DNA of 64,000 nt, taken from positions 3,047-67,046 of the forward strand of contig CAYVHL010000010.1 of assembly GCA_964451255.1 (NCBI GenBank), given 5' to 3'. The notes under the pieces were generated by a model. It did not search any database. It was not told the DNA's origin and worked only from the letters and a program-made list of their open reading frames with translations. This stretch comes from JAHBTB01 sp964451255. Its GTDB lineage: Bacteria > Armatimonadota > Fimbriimonadia > Fimbriimonadales > Fimbriimonadaceae. Both the position numbers and the translations under genes were made by a program. Of the stretch, positions 26,338 through 36,036 are shown piece after piece. The number at the start of each line of letters is the position of its first letter. Positions within the stretch are counted from its first letter, which is position 1.

Positions 26338-28392
26338 ATGAAACCTGAAAGCCTTTGGAATGACGCCGACGCCCCGGCAGGAGACGGACTGGCGTCCCTC
26401 GCCTATCGCTCCCGCCTGTTGGGCTCTGACCGGACCCTCGTCAACATCTATGGTGGCAACACGAGCGTCAAGTCGGACGAGACCGACCACTGCGGGCGGC
26501 CGTGCCCGGTGTTGTGGGTCAAAGGGTCGGGGTCTGATATCGCAGAGATCACCGAGAAGGGGTTTGCCGGGTTGAAGCTGGAAGAGGTGCTCCCCCTCTT
26601 CGCGAGGAGCGCGATGTCGGACGAGGAGATGATCGCCTACCTGGACCGCACCGCCTTCGAGACCGGGCGGCCAAGGCAGTCCATCGAGACGCTACTCCAC
26701 GCTTTCGTACCCGCCAAGCACGTCGACCACACCCACCCCGACGCGATCATATCGGTGGCGTGCTCACCAAATGGTGAGGAAGTCATGCGAGAGATTTATG
26801 GAGACCGGGCGGCATGGGTGGACTACATCCGGCCCGGCTTCACCCTGTCGCAAGAGATCGGCGCGGCGGTGCGTGACAACCCCCAGATCGAGTGCGTGGT
26901 GATGGGCAAGCACGGCTTGGTGACTTGGGGGCCCGACTCGAAGACCTGCTACGAGACGACCCTGAGGATCATCGGCGAAGCACAGGCCCATCTGGATTCC
27001 AAGCGTCAAGCGAATCCCTTTGGTGGTCCGTCAGTGGTAGGGGTGGGTGAGGTCGAACGCGACCGCTTGTTGACCGCCGTGATGCCGGTGCTCCGAGGCG
27101 CGATGGCCGGTGAGCGAAAGTCGGTGTTGCTCGTCGACACGTCACCGGAAGCCATGGAGTTCGTGAACTCGCGAGATGCAGCGTCCTTGTCTCAAGTCGG
27201 AGCGGCATGCCCTGACCATCTGGTGCATACCAAACGCGTGCCGTTGTACGTAGATTGGAAGACAGAAGACGGCTTGGACGCCTTGGCGGCGAAATGCAAG
27301 GAAGGAGTCGCCAACTATAGGCTCGAATACGAAACCTATTTCGAGGCCAACAAGTCGGAAGGGGACAAGATGTTCGCGCCATCCCCGCGGGTGGTGCTCA
27401 TTCCGGGTGTCGGCATTGTGACGAGCGGCCCCGACGCCATGGGGGCCGAAGTCTCGCGCCAGCTCTACCACCGTGCGATTGTCGTCATGAAGGGGGCGAC
27501 TTCGCTCAGCGGCTTCGTGTCTCTCTCCGCCCAAGAGTCGTACGCGATCGAGTATTGGCCCCTCGAACTCTACAAGTTGAGCCTGAAACCTGCGCTGAAG
27601 GATTTGGAGGGCCACGTCGCCCTGGTGACGGGTGCGGCAAGCGGTATCGGCAGGGCGACGGCGAGGAGGTTGGCGGCGGAAGGGGCGCATGTCGTGGTCG
27701 CCGACATCAACGCGTCGGGAGCGGAAGAGGTCGCCGCATCCATTCCGGGTTATCGCAGATCGTTGGCGGTCGGTATGGACGTGACCAAAGAGGATGCGGT
27801 CGTGGAGGCGTTCAACCAGACGGTCAGCGAGTTCGGCGGTGTCGACATCGTCGTGAACAACGCGGGCATCGCGAGCAGCGCGCCGATCGAGGAGACAACC
27901 CTCGAGGCTTGGGACCGCAACCAGAGCATCCTCTCGACGGGCTACTTCCTGGTGGCTCGCGAGGCCTTCCGGGTTATGCGGAGACAAGGCTCTGGTGGCA
28001 ACTTGGTGTTCGTCGGCAGCAAGAACAGCGTCGCGGCCGGTAAGAACGCCGCCGCCTACAGCGCGGCCAAGGCCGCAGAACTGCATCTGGGCCGTTGCCT
28101 GGCTGAGGAAGGCGGGTCGGCGGGGATCAGGGTGAACAGCGTCCTGCCCGACGGCGTGTTGAGCGGCTCCGGCATCTGGGACGGCAAGTGGCGGGCCGAG
28201 CGCGCCTCGACGTACGGCTTGGAACCTGACCAATTGGAGGAGTTTTATCGCAGTCGGACGACCCTCAAGGTGAACGTCCTGCCCGAGGACATCGCGGAGG
28301 CGGTGGCGTTCTTTGCCGGCCCGAGTTCGCAGAAGACGACGGGCGGCGTGCTCACCGTCGACGGGGGCGTTCCGACCGCCTACGTGCGGTAA
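26338..28392 (+). CDS. rhaD: Bifunctional rhamnulose-1-phosphate aldolase / short-chain alcohol dehydrogenase
   Basis: The 684-aa fusion has an N-terminal class II aldolase domain (about 1-400) with Zn ligands in HVDHTHPDA and GKHGLVTWG. It ends in an SDR domain from about 424 (LVTGAASGIGRATA), with the catalytic YSAAK around 572. It would cleave rhamnulose-1-phosphate to dihydroxyacetone phosphate and L-lactaldehyde and then oxidise or reduce the lactaldehyde. It follows rhaI, but no rhamnulose kinase, transporter or regulator is next to it. Confidence 0.93.
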   Translation: MKPESLWNDADAPAGDGLASLAYRSRLLGSDRTLVNIYGGNTSVKSDETDHCGRPCPVLWVKGSGSDIAEITEKGFAGLKLEEVLPLFARSAMSDEEMIAYLDRTAFETGRPRQSIETLLHAFVPAKHVDHTHPDAIISVACSPNGEEVMREIYGDRAAWVDYIRPGFTLSQEIGAAVRDNPQIECVVMGKHGLVTWGPDSKTCYETTLRIIGEAQAHLDSKRQANPFGGPSVVGVGEVERDRLLTAVMPVLRGAMAGERKSVLLVDTSPEAMEFVNSRDAASLSQVGAACPDHLVHTKRVPLYVDWKTEDGLDALAAKCKEGVANYRLEYETYFEANKSEGDKMFAPSPRVVLIPGVGIVTSGPDAMGAEVSRQLYHRAIVVMKGATSLSGFVSLSAQESYAIEYWPLELYKLSLKPALKDLEGHVALVTGAASGIGRATARRLAAEGAHVVVADINASGAEEVAASIPGYRRSLAVGMDVTKEDAVVEAFNQTVSEFGGVDIVVNNAGIASSAPIEETTLEAWDRNQSILSTGYFLVAREAFRVMRRQGSGGNLVFVGSKNSVAAGKNAAAYSAAKAAELHLGRCLAEEGGSAGIRVNSVLPDGVLSGSGIWDGKWRAERASTYGLEPDQLEEFYRSRTTLKVNVLPEDIAEAVAFFAGPSSQKTTGGVLTVDGGVPTAYVR

Positions 28393-28434
28393 GTTTGTGG
28401 TTGATAGTCTCCACCGTGCCCGTCGTCGTCGAGT

Positions 28435-29337
28435 TCACTTCACGACAAGAGTCATCGTTTCCCAGCCGCCGAAGCCGCCGAAGCCGTACCAACATCCAAC
28501 TGACCAGTCTCCGTAGTTGAAGTTCGCTCCCAGATAGGGACCCTGCCAACCTTGAAGGGCAATTCGGTCTCCGCTGCGAACGATTCCATTGCCGTACTCG
28601 CGAACGACCCGGAACCATTCCCATCCAGCCACTCCATTGCGGTTAGCGGTTGCCGGTCTCCAGCTCCCGTCTGTCGAGAGATATTGGCCATTGTTTGCCT
28701 GAAGGCAAACCCAGCTACCGTTGCGGACGGGTCCGCCGCCGTTGGCGTACATTCTCCAGGTCTCCCATGCCCAAGGGTTGCTACTGTTCGCTGCGACGGT
28801 TCCACCGCCGCCGTTGTACGCCATGAAGTACGTCCACTTGGGAGCATATCCGGCCCACGGGCGAAGCAAGACCTGGGAACCATCGGTTGCGTTGGGAAGG
28901 ACTCGCCCTCCCCCCATGAATCGGGTTCGCCAATATTCGTCGTCGATGTTGTCGATGGTTACCCCATAGATAGAGTTTGCATCCCAGAACCGGCCGTTAC
29001 CGATGTAAACGCCAACGTGAGCGACAACATGGCCGCCCTTCTTCGTCGAGAAGAACACCAAGTCGTTTCGCTCCAGTTGGTTGCGGCTTAGGCGCGAGTT
29101 GGCAGTATCGGCATACTGCTGGGCGGAAGTGCGGCCCAACTCCCGCTGCAGCGGGCGGAATGCACGACGAGTGAGGGCCGAGCAGTCGATACCAGACGGG
29201 CTGTCTCCGCCATACTGGTAGCGGACACCACTCCATGTCGAGGCCGTGTCGACGGCGTCTTGAGCTTGTGCATGAGTAGAGAGGAGGGTGACTCCAGCGA
29301 TGGCCGAGATCAGAATGATGAGCTTTGTTTCTTTCAT
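28435..29337 (-). CDS. Secreted NlpC/P60 peptidase with C-terminal beta-trefoil-like domain
   Basis: The 300-aa protein starts with a signal peptide (MKETKLIILISAIAGV, cleavage likely after THAQAQ). The NlpC/P60 domain at about 28-150 contains the catalytic C52 in SGIDCSAL, and a histidine near residue 107 in VVAHVGVYIGNGRF. Such enzymes cut peptidoglycan stem peptides. After a GGGGTVAANSS linker, residues about 185-300 show repeats such as VCLQANNGQYLSTDGSW and IALQGWQGPYLGAN, as in fascin/ricin-type beta-trefoils, which suggests glycan binding. Codon use looks more AT-rich than its neighbours, so transfer is possible. Confidence 0.85.
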   Translation of the reverse strand: MKETKLIILISAIAGVTLLSTHAQAQDAVDTASTWSGVRYQYGGDSPSGIDCSALTRRAFRPLQRELGRTSAQQYADTANSRLSRNQLERNDLVFFSTKKGGHVVAHVGVYIGNGRFWDANSIYGVTIDNIDDEYWRTRFMGGGRVLPNATDGSQVLLRPWAGYAPKWTYFMAYNGGGGTVAANSSNPWAWETWRMYANGGGPVRNGSWVCLQANNGQYLSTDGSWRPATANRNGVAGWEWFRVVREYGNGIVRSGDRIALQGWQGPYLGANFNYGDWSVGCWYGFGGFGGWETMTLVVK

Positions 29338-29812
<475 letters not shown>

Positions 29813-29848
29813 AGGCCCCAAGATTATGGCCCATGGCCCTGTCCGTGC

Positions 29849-31903
29849 CTAGGGTGCGGCCGCGAGACCGGGCCTTGCCGCCAAGACCCGCGCGACCGCG
29901 TCCGCAGTCAGGGGTCCGGTCAGCTTGCCGCCGGTCTCGACATAGTAGCCGGGGCCTCGTGCCTGGAGGTCTGGGCGGACGCTCGCCAAGGCGGGGTAGG
30001 ACCAGGCCAGGGTCTTGATCCAATCGAACTTGCGCGCTTGGGTGACACACTCCGGCCCGACGGTGAAGACCGCCGTGTCCGAGCGGGCCAGCAGGGCGGA
30101 CAGAAAGTAGGTGGCGCAATGGCGGGCGATGCCGTTCGCGGCGGGGGCCATCGCGCTCAAAATGTCGTCGCTGTGCTGGCGCATGACGGCTCGGGCAGCC
30201 GGGTCGTTCTCCACCGAAGCATAGGCCCGAAGCAGATAGGCAAGCTGGGCGCTTGTCGCTGGCAAATCGTCGTCCACGAGCTTGGGGAGGTTCCAGTATT
30301 CGCATTCCGGTGAATACGCGGTGAACTGGCCGTTAAGGTAGACGCCGGGATGCTCGCCGGCAAAGAGGAATTGGGCCCTGTCCAGGGTCCGCCGCCCCTC
30401 ACCAAGCGCGTTCACGTCGCCAAATACCCGGTAGAGGGTCAGTTCCAACTCCGCATAGTTGAGGTAGTCGCCGAGATAGGCTTCCGTGGCGACGTCGGTG
30501 CTGTGGCGGACGTCGCCTCCCCCAAGGCGCATGGTCTGGACGGCGACGGCGTCGGCCTCGGCGCGCGCCAGCAAGTCCGGTCTGCCAGTGACGGTGGCGT
30601 AGCGGACCATGGCCGTGACAACGCGGGCGCCCACGTCCATGCTGGAGGGCCCGGACATCGTGGTCGACTGGGTCGGGCTGGCCGCCTTGAGCCGGGCGAC
30701 CATCTCCATGAACTCGTCGCGCCGGCCCGCTGGCAAGGGCCAGGTGGGCGCCATGGGAACCATCATGGGATTCTTGGTCGGATCCAGACCGAAGATGGCG
30801 TCGGCTCTGCCCGAGTCTGCTGCGAAAACCTCCCCCGCGCGGTTGGAGGGGATGCTGTACCGGGCCGAGCGCTTGTCGGGCAAGAGGTCGGTGTAGCTCG
30901 CGCTATAGAACTTGTCGCCGTGGACGAACCGCTGGTCCAGGGCGTCGAACACCTCGTCGCCGACCAAGGTGTCGTCCGGGCCGTTCAGGGAGCCTAGCAC
31001 CTCCAGCATGTCCGCGTTCCGCCCTGCTGATTGGCTGAAGGAGACTTGCAGCCAGTCTTGGTCTCTGGCTGAGCGAAAGAAGGCCCCGTCCACCCAAGAA
31101 AACGCAGGGCTGGACATCAGGCTGTCCACTTGGCGGCGGACGACGTCGCTCCTTCCCGCCGCCAGCAGATAGATGTAGTCTCGGGCAGGCAAGACCTGGG
31201 TGTTGCCGATGTTGAAACCGGGATGGTGGTCTGATAGGGTGGCGAGAAGCGCGTCCGTGTAGACCGGAATCTGTGGCACGGCCTGCTCATATCCTGACGA
31301 AAGGGCTTGAAACTCAGCCATCTGCTTCTGTTCGTCGGGGAGTTGAGAGTCTTCAGCGGAAGGAAACTTTACGGATTCCAGAATGTTGATGAACGACACG
31401 TCGTCGATGGCCCTTGTGTTAGGAACAAAGGTGACGACCCGTAAGATCTTGCCGCTGGCGGACAAGAACAGGATCTGGTTGTGGGTCTCTGTTCCGACCT
31501 GGGCACGTGTCAACTGCAGGAAGCACGAACTCCATTTACGCGACCTCTCGGCGTCCAGGCGGACGCTGATGAAGTCCCGGTTCAACCTCTCGGCGACATC
31601 GATGGAGTTGAGCACCTTCTTGTCCATCTCCATCGACATTTCGCTCCATTCGGTGCCGATGAAGAGGAAGATTGGCTTCCCGGTTTCACGTGACTTCTGA
31701 AAGACGTCAGGCGACATGTCCTGCCAGTCGATCTGCTGGTTGGCCGCCTTCCGGACGAAGCCGGAGGCCGATCCCGCTAGTTTGGCGTTGATCACGGGCG
31801 GGATCGCGGGTCGCAACAGGAAGACGACCAAGCCGACAGCGAACCAGTAGATGGCCGTACTGCTCGTGGCCCGATAGGTCTGCCTTCGTCCCTGGTAAGG
31901 CAT
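29849..31903 (-). CDS. Membrane-anchored thioredoxin-fold/YyaL-like protein without the catalytic cysteines
   Basis: The 684-aa product has one N-terminal helix (about 17-33). A thioredoxin-like domain follows, which opens IDWQDMSPDVFQKSRETGKP and continues IFLFIGTEWSEMSMEMD. This matches the start of the DUF255/YyaL (SPATA20) family. There, the usual STCHWCHVME segment with a CxxC is replaced by TEWSEMSMEM, so redox activity is unlikely. The remaining about 450 residues are probably alpha-helical (an alpha/alpha barrel in the family). A CATAAT box ends 8 nt before the start at 31903. Function is unknown. Confidence 0.75.
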   Translation of the reverse strand: MPYQGRRQTYRATSSTAIYWFAVGLVVFLLRPAIPPVINAKLAGSASGFVRKAANQQIDWQDMSPDVFQKSRETGKPIFLFIGTEWSEMSMEMDKKVLNSIDVAERLNRDFISVRLDAERSRKWSSCFLQLTRAQVGTETHNQILFLSASGKILRVVTFVPNTRAIDDVSFINILESVKFPSAEDSQLPDEQKQMAEFQALSSGYEQAVPQIPVYTDALLATLSDHHPGFNIGNTQVLPARDYIYLLAAGRSDVVRRQVDSLMSSPAFSWVDGAFFRSARDQDWLQVSFSQSAGRNADMLEVLGSLNGPDDTLVGDEVFDALDQRFVHGDKFYSASYTDLLPDKRSARYSIPSNRAGEVFAADSGRADAIFGLDPTKNPMMVPMAPTWPLPAGRRDEFMEMVARLKAASPTQSTTMSGPSSMDVGARVVTAMVRYATVTGRPDLLARAEADAVAVQTMRLGGGDVRHSTDVATEAYLGDYLNYAELELTLYRVFGDVNALGEGRRTLDRAQFLFAGEHPGVYLNGQFTAYSPECEYWNLPKLVDDDLPATSAQLAYLLRAYASVENDPAARAVMRQHSDDILSAMAPAANGIARHCATYFLSALLARSDTAVFTVGPECVTQARKFDWIKTLAWSYPALASVRPDLQARGPGYYVETGGKLTGPLTADAVARVLAARPGLAAAP

Positions 31904-31926
31904 GCGTTCCCATTATGGTCGGGCGG

Positions 31927-31932
31927 TAACAT
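31927..31932 (+). promoter_or_regulatory. Putative -10 box (TAACAT) for leaderless gatC
   Basis: TAACAT lies 7 nt before the ATG at 31940 and overlaps the in-frame upstream ATG at 31931, so that earlier start would be partly inside the promoter. The oppositely directed CATAAT box of the thioredoxin-fold gene is at 31912-31917, only 10 bp away. Confidence 0.5.
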
Positions 31933-31939
31933 GGGCCAG

Positions 31940-32230
31940 ATGTCGATTTCGTTGGATGAGGTGAGGCACACGGCGAGGCTTGCGAGGCTGGAAATGGGGG
32001 AGGCGGAGCTACTCAGCTTCCAAGGCCGTCTGAACTCCCTGCTGGGCCACTTCGAGGACATCCAACACCTGGACGTGTCCAACATCGAGCCGAAGCCCCA
32101 CGCGGTGGCCCTGAGCAACGTCCTTGCCGACGACCAGCCGGGCCCCTGCCTGCCGCGCGAGGTCGCCTTGGCGTTGTCGGCGGAGACCAAGGCCGGTCTC
32201 TTCATCGTCCCCAAGATCATCGAGGACTGA
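31940..32230 (+). CDS. gatC: Aspartyl/glutamyl-tRNA amidotransferase subunit C
   Basis: GatC is the small subunit that stabilises GatA in the complex converting Glu-tRNA(Gln) or Asp-tRNA(Asn) to the amide form. The 96-aa protein begins MSISLDEVRHTARLARL and has the family phrases FQGRLNSLLGHFEDIQHLDV and PREVALALSAETKAGLFIVP. An in-frame ATG at 31931 would add MGQ. I prefer 31940 because of the -10 box placement. gatA follows 3 bp later. gatB is not in the window. Confidence 0.95.
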   Translation: MSISLDEVRHTARLARLEMGEAELLSFQGRLNSLLGHFEDIQHLDVSNIEPKPHAVALSNVLADDQPGPCLPREVALALSAETKAGLFIVPKIIED

Positions 32231-32233
32231 GGC

Positions 32234-33688
32234 GTGTCGCTCACCCAACTGAACGCGGCGGAACTCGCGCGGTCCCTTCGCGAGCGTAAGGTCTCGGCCA
32301 TCGAAGTGACCGACGCCTTTCTTGAACGGGCACAGGAGCACGACCCGCTTTACAAGGCCTTTCTGACCCTTGACCCCGAAGGAGCGAGGAGACAGGCGGA
32401 GGCGGCACAGACCCTGCTTGACAAGGGTGAAGGCGGCCCGCTCACGGGCGTCCCGGTGGCCGTCAAGGACAACATCTCGACCGACGGGCTGCGCACGACG
32501 TGCGCCAGCAAGGTCTTGGAGAACTACGTCCCGCCCTACGACGCCACTGTGATCGAGCGGTTGCGGGCGACAGGCTGTCCAGTCTTGGGCAAGACCAACC
32601 TGGACGAGTTCGCGATGGGAGCGACGACTGAGTCCAGCGCCTACTTCCCGACCCACAATCCGTGGGATCCCGACCTGGTGCCCGGGGGTAGTTCCGGCGG
32701 ATCAGCGGCGGCGGTGTCGGCAGAACTGGCCCCGCTCGCCCTTGGGTCTGACACTGGCGGCTCGATCCGTCAGCCAGCCTCTTTGTGCGGGCTCGTCGGG
32801 TTCAAGCCCACCTATGGGAGGGTCTCAAGATATGGGCTGGTGGCATTCGGGTCGAGCCTTGACCAGATCGGTCCGTTCGGGAGGAACGTCGAGGACACCG
32901 CCCTGCTGGCCGAAGCGATCAGCGGCCACGACCCTTTGGACAGCACTTCGTTGCCGGAGGCTCCGATATCCACCAAAGGCCTCCAAGACGGGACGGTCAG
33001 GGGCAAGAAGTTCGCTCTGCCACGGGAACTCTTCACCGACGAAATCGACTCGGGTGTGCGGGAGTGTCTGGAACTGGCGGTCGACACACTGACCAGGGCT
33101 GGAGCAGAGTTCAAGGAGATCAGTTTCCCATCGATCCCCTATAGCGTCACGACTTACTACATCATCGCGCCGGCGGAGGCGAGCAGCAACTTGGCTCGGT
33201 TCGACGGTATCCGCTTTGGGCCGAGGATCGAGGGAGATGGCCACATCGGTAATGTCGCCGAAACTAGAGGGCAATTGTTCGGCCACGAGGTGAAACTGCG
33301 CATCATGGTCGGGACCTACGCCTTGTCGGCGGGCTACTACGACGCTTACTATCACAAGGCCCAGCAAGTGCGAGGACTGATGGCGGACGAGTTTGAACTG
33401 GCGTTCCAAGAGTTCGACGGAGTGCTGTCCCCGACGAGCCCCGTCGTGGCGTTTCCGATCGGCAAGTTCATCGACGACCCCATGAAACTGAAGCTCATCG
33501 ATTTTTGTACTATTCCTGCGAACATGGGCGGCTTCCCCAGTATCAGCCTGCCGTGCGGGCTCTCCGAGGATCTTCCGGTCGGCCTGTTGTTGACCGGTCC
33601 CGTGCTAGCTGACGAGGCCTTGCTGCAGATGGCGTACGGTGTAGAAAGGGCGCTGGGCCGTGAATATCGCCGCCCGCCCATCCTCTGA
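32234..33688 (+). CDS. gatA: Aspartyl/glutamyl-tRNA amidotransferase subunit A
   Basis: GatA is the glutaminase/amidase subunit of the tRNA amidotransferase. The 484-aa protein has the amidase-signature triad K78 (VAVKDNIST), S153 (PGGSSGGSA) and S177 (DTGGSIRQPA). The GTG start at 32234 follows gatC after 3 nt. Length and sequence are typical, and the operon with gatC supports the assignment. Confidence 0.97.
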   Translation: MSLTQLNAAELARSLRERKVSAIEVTDAFLERAQEHDPLYKAFLTLDPEGARRQAEAAQTLLDKGEGGPLTGVPVAVKDNISTDGLRTTCASKVLENYVPPYDATVIERLRATGCPVLGKTNLDEFAMGATTESSAYFPTHNPWDPDLVPGGSSGGSAAAVSAELAPLALGSDTGGSIRQPASLCGLVGFKPTYGRVSRYGLVAFGSSLDQIGPFGRNVEDTALLAEAISGHDPLDSTSLPEAPISTKGLQDGTVRGKKFALPRELFTDEIDSGVRECLELAVDTLTRAGAEFKEISFPSIPYSVTTYYIIAPAEASSNLARFDGIRFGPRIEGDGHIGNVAETRGQLFGHEVKLRIMVGTYALSAGYYDAYYHKAQQVRGLMADEFELAFQEFDGVLSPTSPVVAFPIGKFIDDPMKLKLIDFCTIPANMGGFPSISLPCGLSEDLPVGLLLTGPVLADEALLQMAYGVERALGREYRRPPIL

Positions 33689-33704
33689 GCCCGGGAGCAG
33701 AAAC

Positions 33705-34511
33705 TTGGACGAGATCCACCGCCGCGACCAAGACTTGTTTGTGCGGCAGCTTTTCTCGCCGGGCCGTGTCGTCGTGATGGCGTTGATACTGGGCATGGCT
33801 GTCCTCACGCTGACTGCGCCCAACCAGGTCGTCGGCCTCTTCGGCTTGGTGACGGCCGGCGCGGTGATCGCCGCGATGGTGTCGACAGCCACCAAGGAGG
33901 CGAAGGAGAAACGCTTCTATAGCCAGCGCCTGAAACAACAGTGGTCGTTGTGTGAAGAGCGGGTGCGGCGCTTTCAAGAGGCCACTGCCGCATTGCGCAA
34001 AAGGGGTATCGCTGACTTCCAAGAACTGCCCCTGACCGTCGCCAAACTAAGCAACGACCTCTATGTCGCTCTAAGGAAGGCAGACCTCGTCCAAGAAGAG
34101 GTCGTGCGAAGCGAAGGGAGCCTGCGGATTCCAAGCGTGCAGATGCCGTCCGGCATGCCGGACGCCCAGTCCCAAGAACTCTATCGGCTGGCCGACAAGA
34201 ACATCGCCGAGTATCAACAGCAGTGGAAAGCTGTCCTCAGCGGCATTCAGCGGACGGAGGCGCAGTCGGTCGTCTTCGTCACGACCTTGGACGCGCTCCG
34301 CATACGCATGCTGAACTATCGGTTGGCCGGCCGTTCTCCCGAGATCGAGACCAGGGAGTTCCTCGGGGTGATCACCGAGGCGAAGATGCAGTTCGCCGCG
34401 ATTGACAAGGCGTTGGACGAACTGGATATGACCCCCTTCCCGCAGACGATCTCCATTATCCCGGACGTGCCTAGGGCCGTGGTCGAGGAGCACTTAGAGG
34501 ATCGTCCGTGA
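33705..34511 (+). CDS. Unknown membrane protein with coiled-coil-like cytoplasmic domain
   Basis: The 268-aa protein has two adjacent helices (about 21-60), then a long charged alpha-helical domain, with many Glu, Lys, Arg and Gln, to the end. I choose the TTG at 33705 because GGGAG at 33693-33697 sits 7 nt upstream and this start does not overlap gatA. An in-frame GTG at 33660 would add 15 residues. Its TGA overlaps the ispE GTG by 4 nt. No domain is recognised. Confidence 0.78.
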   Translation: MDEIHRRDQDLFVRQLFSPGRVVVMALILGMAVLTLTAPNQVVGLFGLVTAGAVIAAMVSTATKEAKEKRFYSQRLKQQWSLCEERVRRFQEATAALRKRGIADFQELPLTVAKLSNDLYVALRKADLVQEEVVRSEGSLRIPSVQMPSGMPDAQSQELYRLADKNIAEYQQQWKAVLSGIQRTEAQSVVFVTTLDALRIRMLNYRLAGRSPEIETREFLGVITEAKMQFAAIDKALDELDMTPFPQTISIIPDVPRAVVEEHLEDRP

Positions 34512-35323
34512 AGCCGGGTATGGCGCAGTGCCCGGCAAAAGTCAACACCTTCTTGTCGGTCGGGCCGCCAGGGGTGTCTGGCTACCACCCTATCCGAACC
34601 GTGTTCCAGGCTGTCTCCTTGTTCGACGAATTGTCTGTCGCTCCTGCGGACGTCGACATCTTGGTGTGCGACGGCATGAGACTGCCCGAACGCAACACGT
34701 TGACGAAGACCCTCGCCCTCGTTCGTGAGTTGGTACCGGTGCCGTCGCTCAGCATCAGACTGGAGAAGCGGATCCCCGCGGAGAGCGGCCTGGGTGGGGG
34801 CAGCAGTGACGCGGCGGGTTTACTCCGGTTACTCTCCAATGCGATGCCAGGGATGTTGACCGACCAGTTCTGCCACGAGGTCGCCACCGCAGTGGGTGCC
34901 GACGCCCCCTTCTTTCTGGTCGGGGGCCGGGCGATCGGAGAGGGTCTTGGGGAGCGCCTGACTCCTCTGCCGGACGCCGGACGAAGAGAGATGGTGGTTA
35001 TCAAGCCACGCGAAGGGACAGCGACTGCAGAGGCGTACCGTGCGCTCGACGCCGTTGAACGCACCTGGCGAGAGTTGGACGCCGAAGCCACCTACAACGA
35101 CTTCGAGCGTGTAGCGGGCTGCGCCTCCCTTGAGGCGATCGAGAGGCTACGGTCAAACGGCGCGGACTCCGCGATGCTCACGGGGTCAGGTTCGGCCGTC
35201 TTCGGTTTCTATCCCACGGCTAACGATGCGGACGTGGCTGCGCGACGCCTTGCAGAAGAAAACATAGGCGCGGTACTCCGATGCCACACATTGACAAGGG
35301 AGGAGAGCCTATGGACGTCGTGA
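34508..35323 (+). CDS. ispE: 4-diphosphocytidyl-2-C-methyl-D-erythritol kinase
   Basis: IspE phosphorylates CDP-methylerythritol in the MEP isoprenoid pathway. The 271-aa GHMP kinase has K11 in CPAKVNTFL, the ATP loop PAESGLGGGSSDAAGLL at about 90-106, GADAPFFLVGG and the C-terminal MLTGSGSAVFG. The GTG at 34508 overlaps the previous stop by 4 nt. The 3' end overlaps the next gene by 13 bp. Confidence 0.94.
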   Translation: MKPGMAQCPAKVNTFLSVGPPGVSGYHPIRTVFQAVSLFDELSVAPADVDILVCDGMRLPERNTLTKTLALVRELVPVPSLSIRLEKRIPAESGLGGGSSDAAGLLRLLSNAMPGMLTDQFCHEVATAVGADAPFFLVGGRAIGEGLGERLTPLPDAGRREMVVIKPREGTATAEAYRALDAVERTWRELDAEATYNDFERVAGCASLEAIERLRSNGADSAMLTGSGSAVFGFYPTANDADVAARRLAEENIGAVLRCHTLTREESLWTS

Positions 35324-36036
35324 TTTTGGCTGGAGGCAGAGCGAGCCACGAGATGAGGTCAGCCTATGGTGTCGAGTACCGATGTGAGTTACCTTGGCAG
35401 GGCGGGACGATCTTGGACCACGTGGCGGAGGTGGCCTCGGTCATCGGGGACGTGACCGTGGTAGGCGGCCCAGAGAGACTTCGAACCGTCGAAGGCGGAT
35501 CGGACTTTGTCGGTAGCTTGGAAGCAGGGCTAGGCGCGACCAAGAACACCGAGGTCATGCTCGTGACCGCTGACCTTCCGTTTCTGCAGGCAGAGTCTCT
35601 GCAGACGTTCGTGGCTCAGAGCGACCCGGACGCCGACTTGAACTTCTCGGTCGTGCCTGTCGAGGTCTGTCAGAAGCAGTTCCCGCAGCTCAAGCGGACA
35701 GCGATCGTCACCAGGGAAGGGAGGTTGACCGGCGGCAACGTCTGCGGCTGTCGGCGTGAGGTGTTACTGGGCAACATGCCCTTGCTCGCCAGGACGTACG
35801 CCAAGCGGAAGAGCCCGCTGGCCCTGGCCGGCCTTGTCGGGCCGTCCTTCATAGTCCGCTTCTTGTTGGGCCAGCTCATGCCTGGATTTGTTAGCCTGGC
35901 TTACCTGGAGGGAAGGGTGTCCCGGGTCTTGGGATTCAAGGCAAGCGCGGTGGTCTGTCCCTTTGCCGACATTGGGACCGACATCGACAACATCACACAG
36001 TACAAGGCGGTCGAGAATCTACAGAACGACAGCTAA
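35311..36036 (+). CDS. MobA/nucleotidyltransferase-like protein
   Basis: The 241-aa protein begins MDVVILAGGRASHEM, the nucleotide-binding loop of GT-A-fold NTP transferases. It has VTADLPFL at about 88-95, where the family keeps a metal-binding Asp. The Arg/Gly part of the usual LAGGxSxRxG loop is altered. The C-terminal half contains a hydrophobic segment (FIVRFLLGQLMPGFVSLAYL). The ATG at 35311 is preferred to one at 35281 because GGGAGGAG lies just upstream. It could be a molybdenum-cofactor guanylyltransferase relative or another NTP transferase, and the substrate is unknown. Confidence 0.75.
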   Translation: MDVVILAGGRASHEMRSAYGVEYRCELPWQGGTILDHVAEVASVIGDVTVVGGPERLRTVEGGSDFVGSLEAGLGATKNTEVMLVTADLPFLQAESLQTFVAQSDPDADLNFSVVPVEVCQKQFPQLKRTAIVTREGRLTGGNVCGCRREVLLGNMPLLARTYAKRKSPLALAGLVGPSFIVRFLLGQLMPGFVSLAYLEGRVSRVLGFKASAVVCPFADIGTDIDNITQYKAVENLQNDS

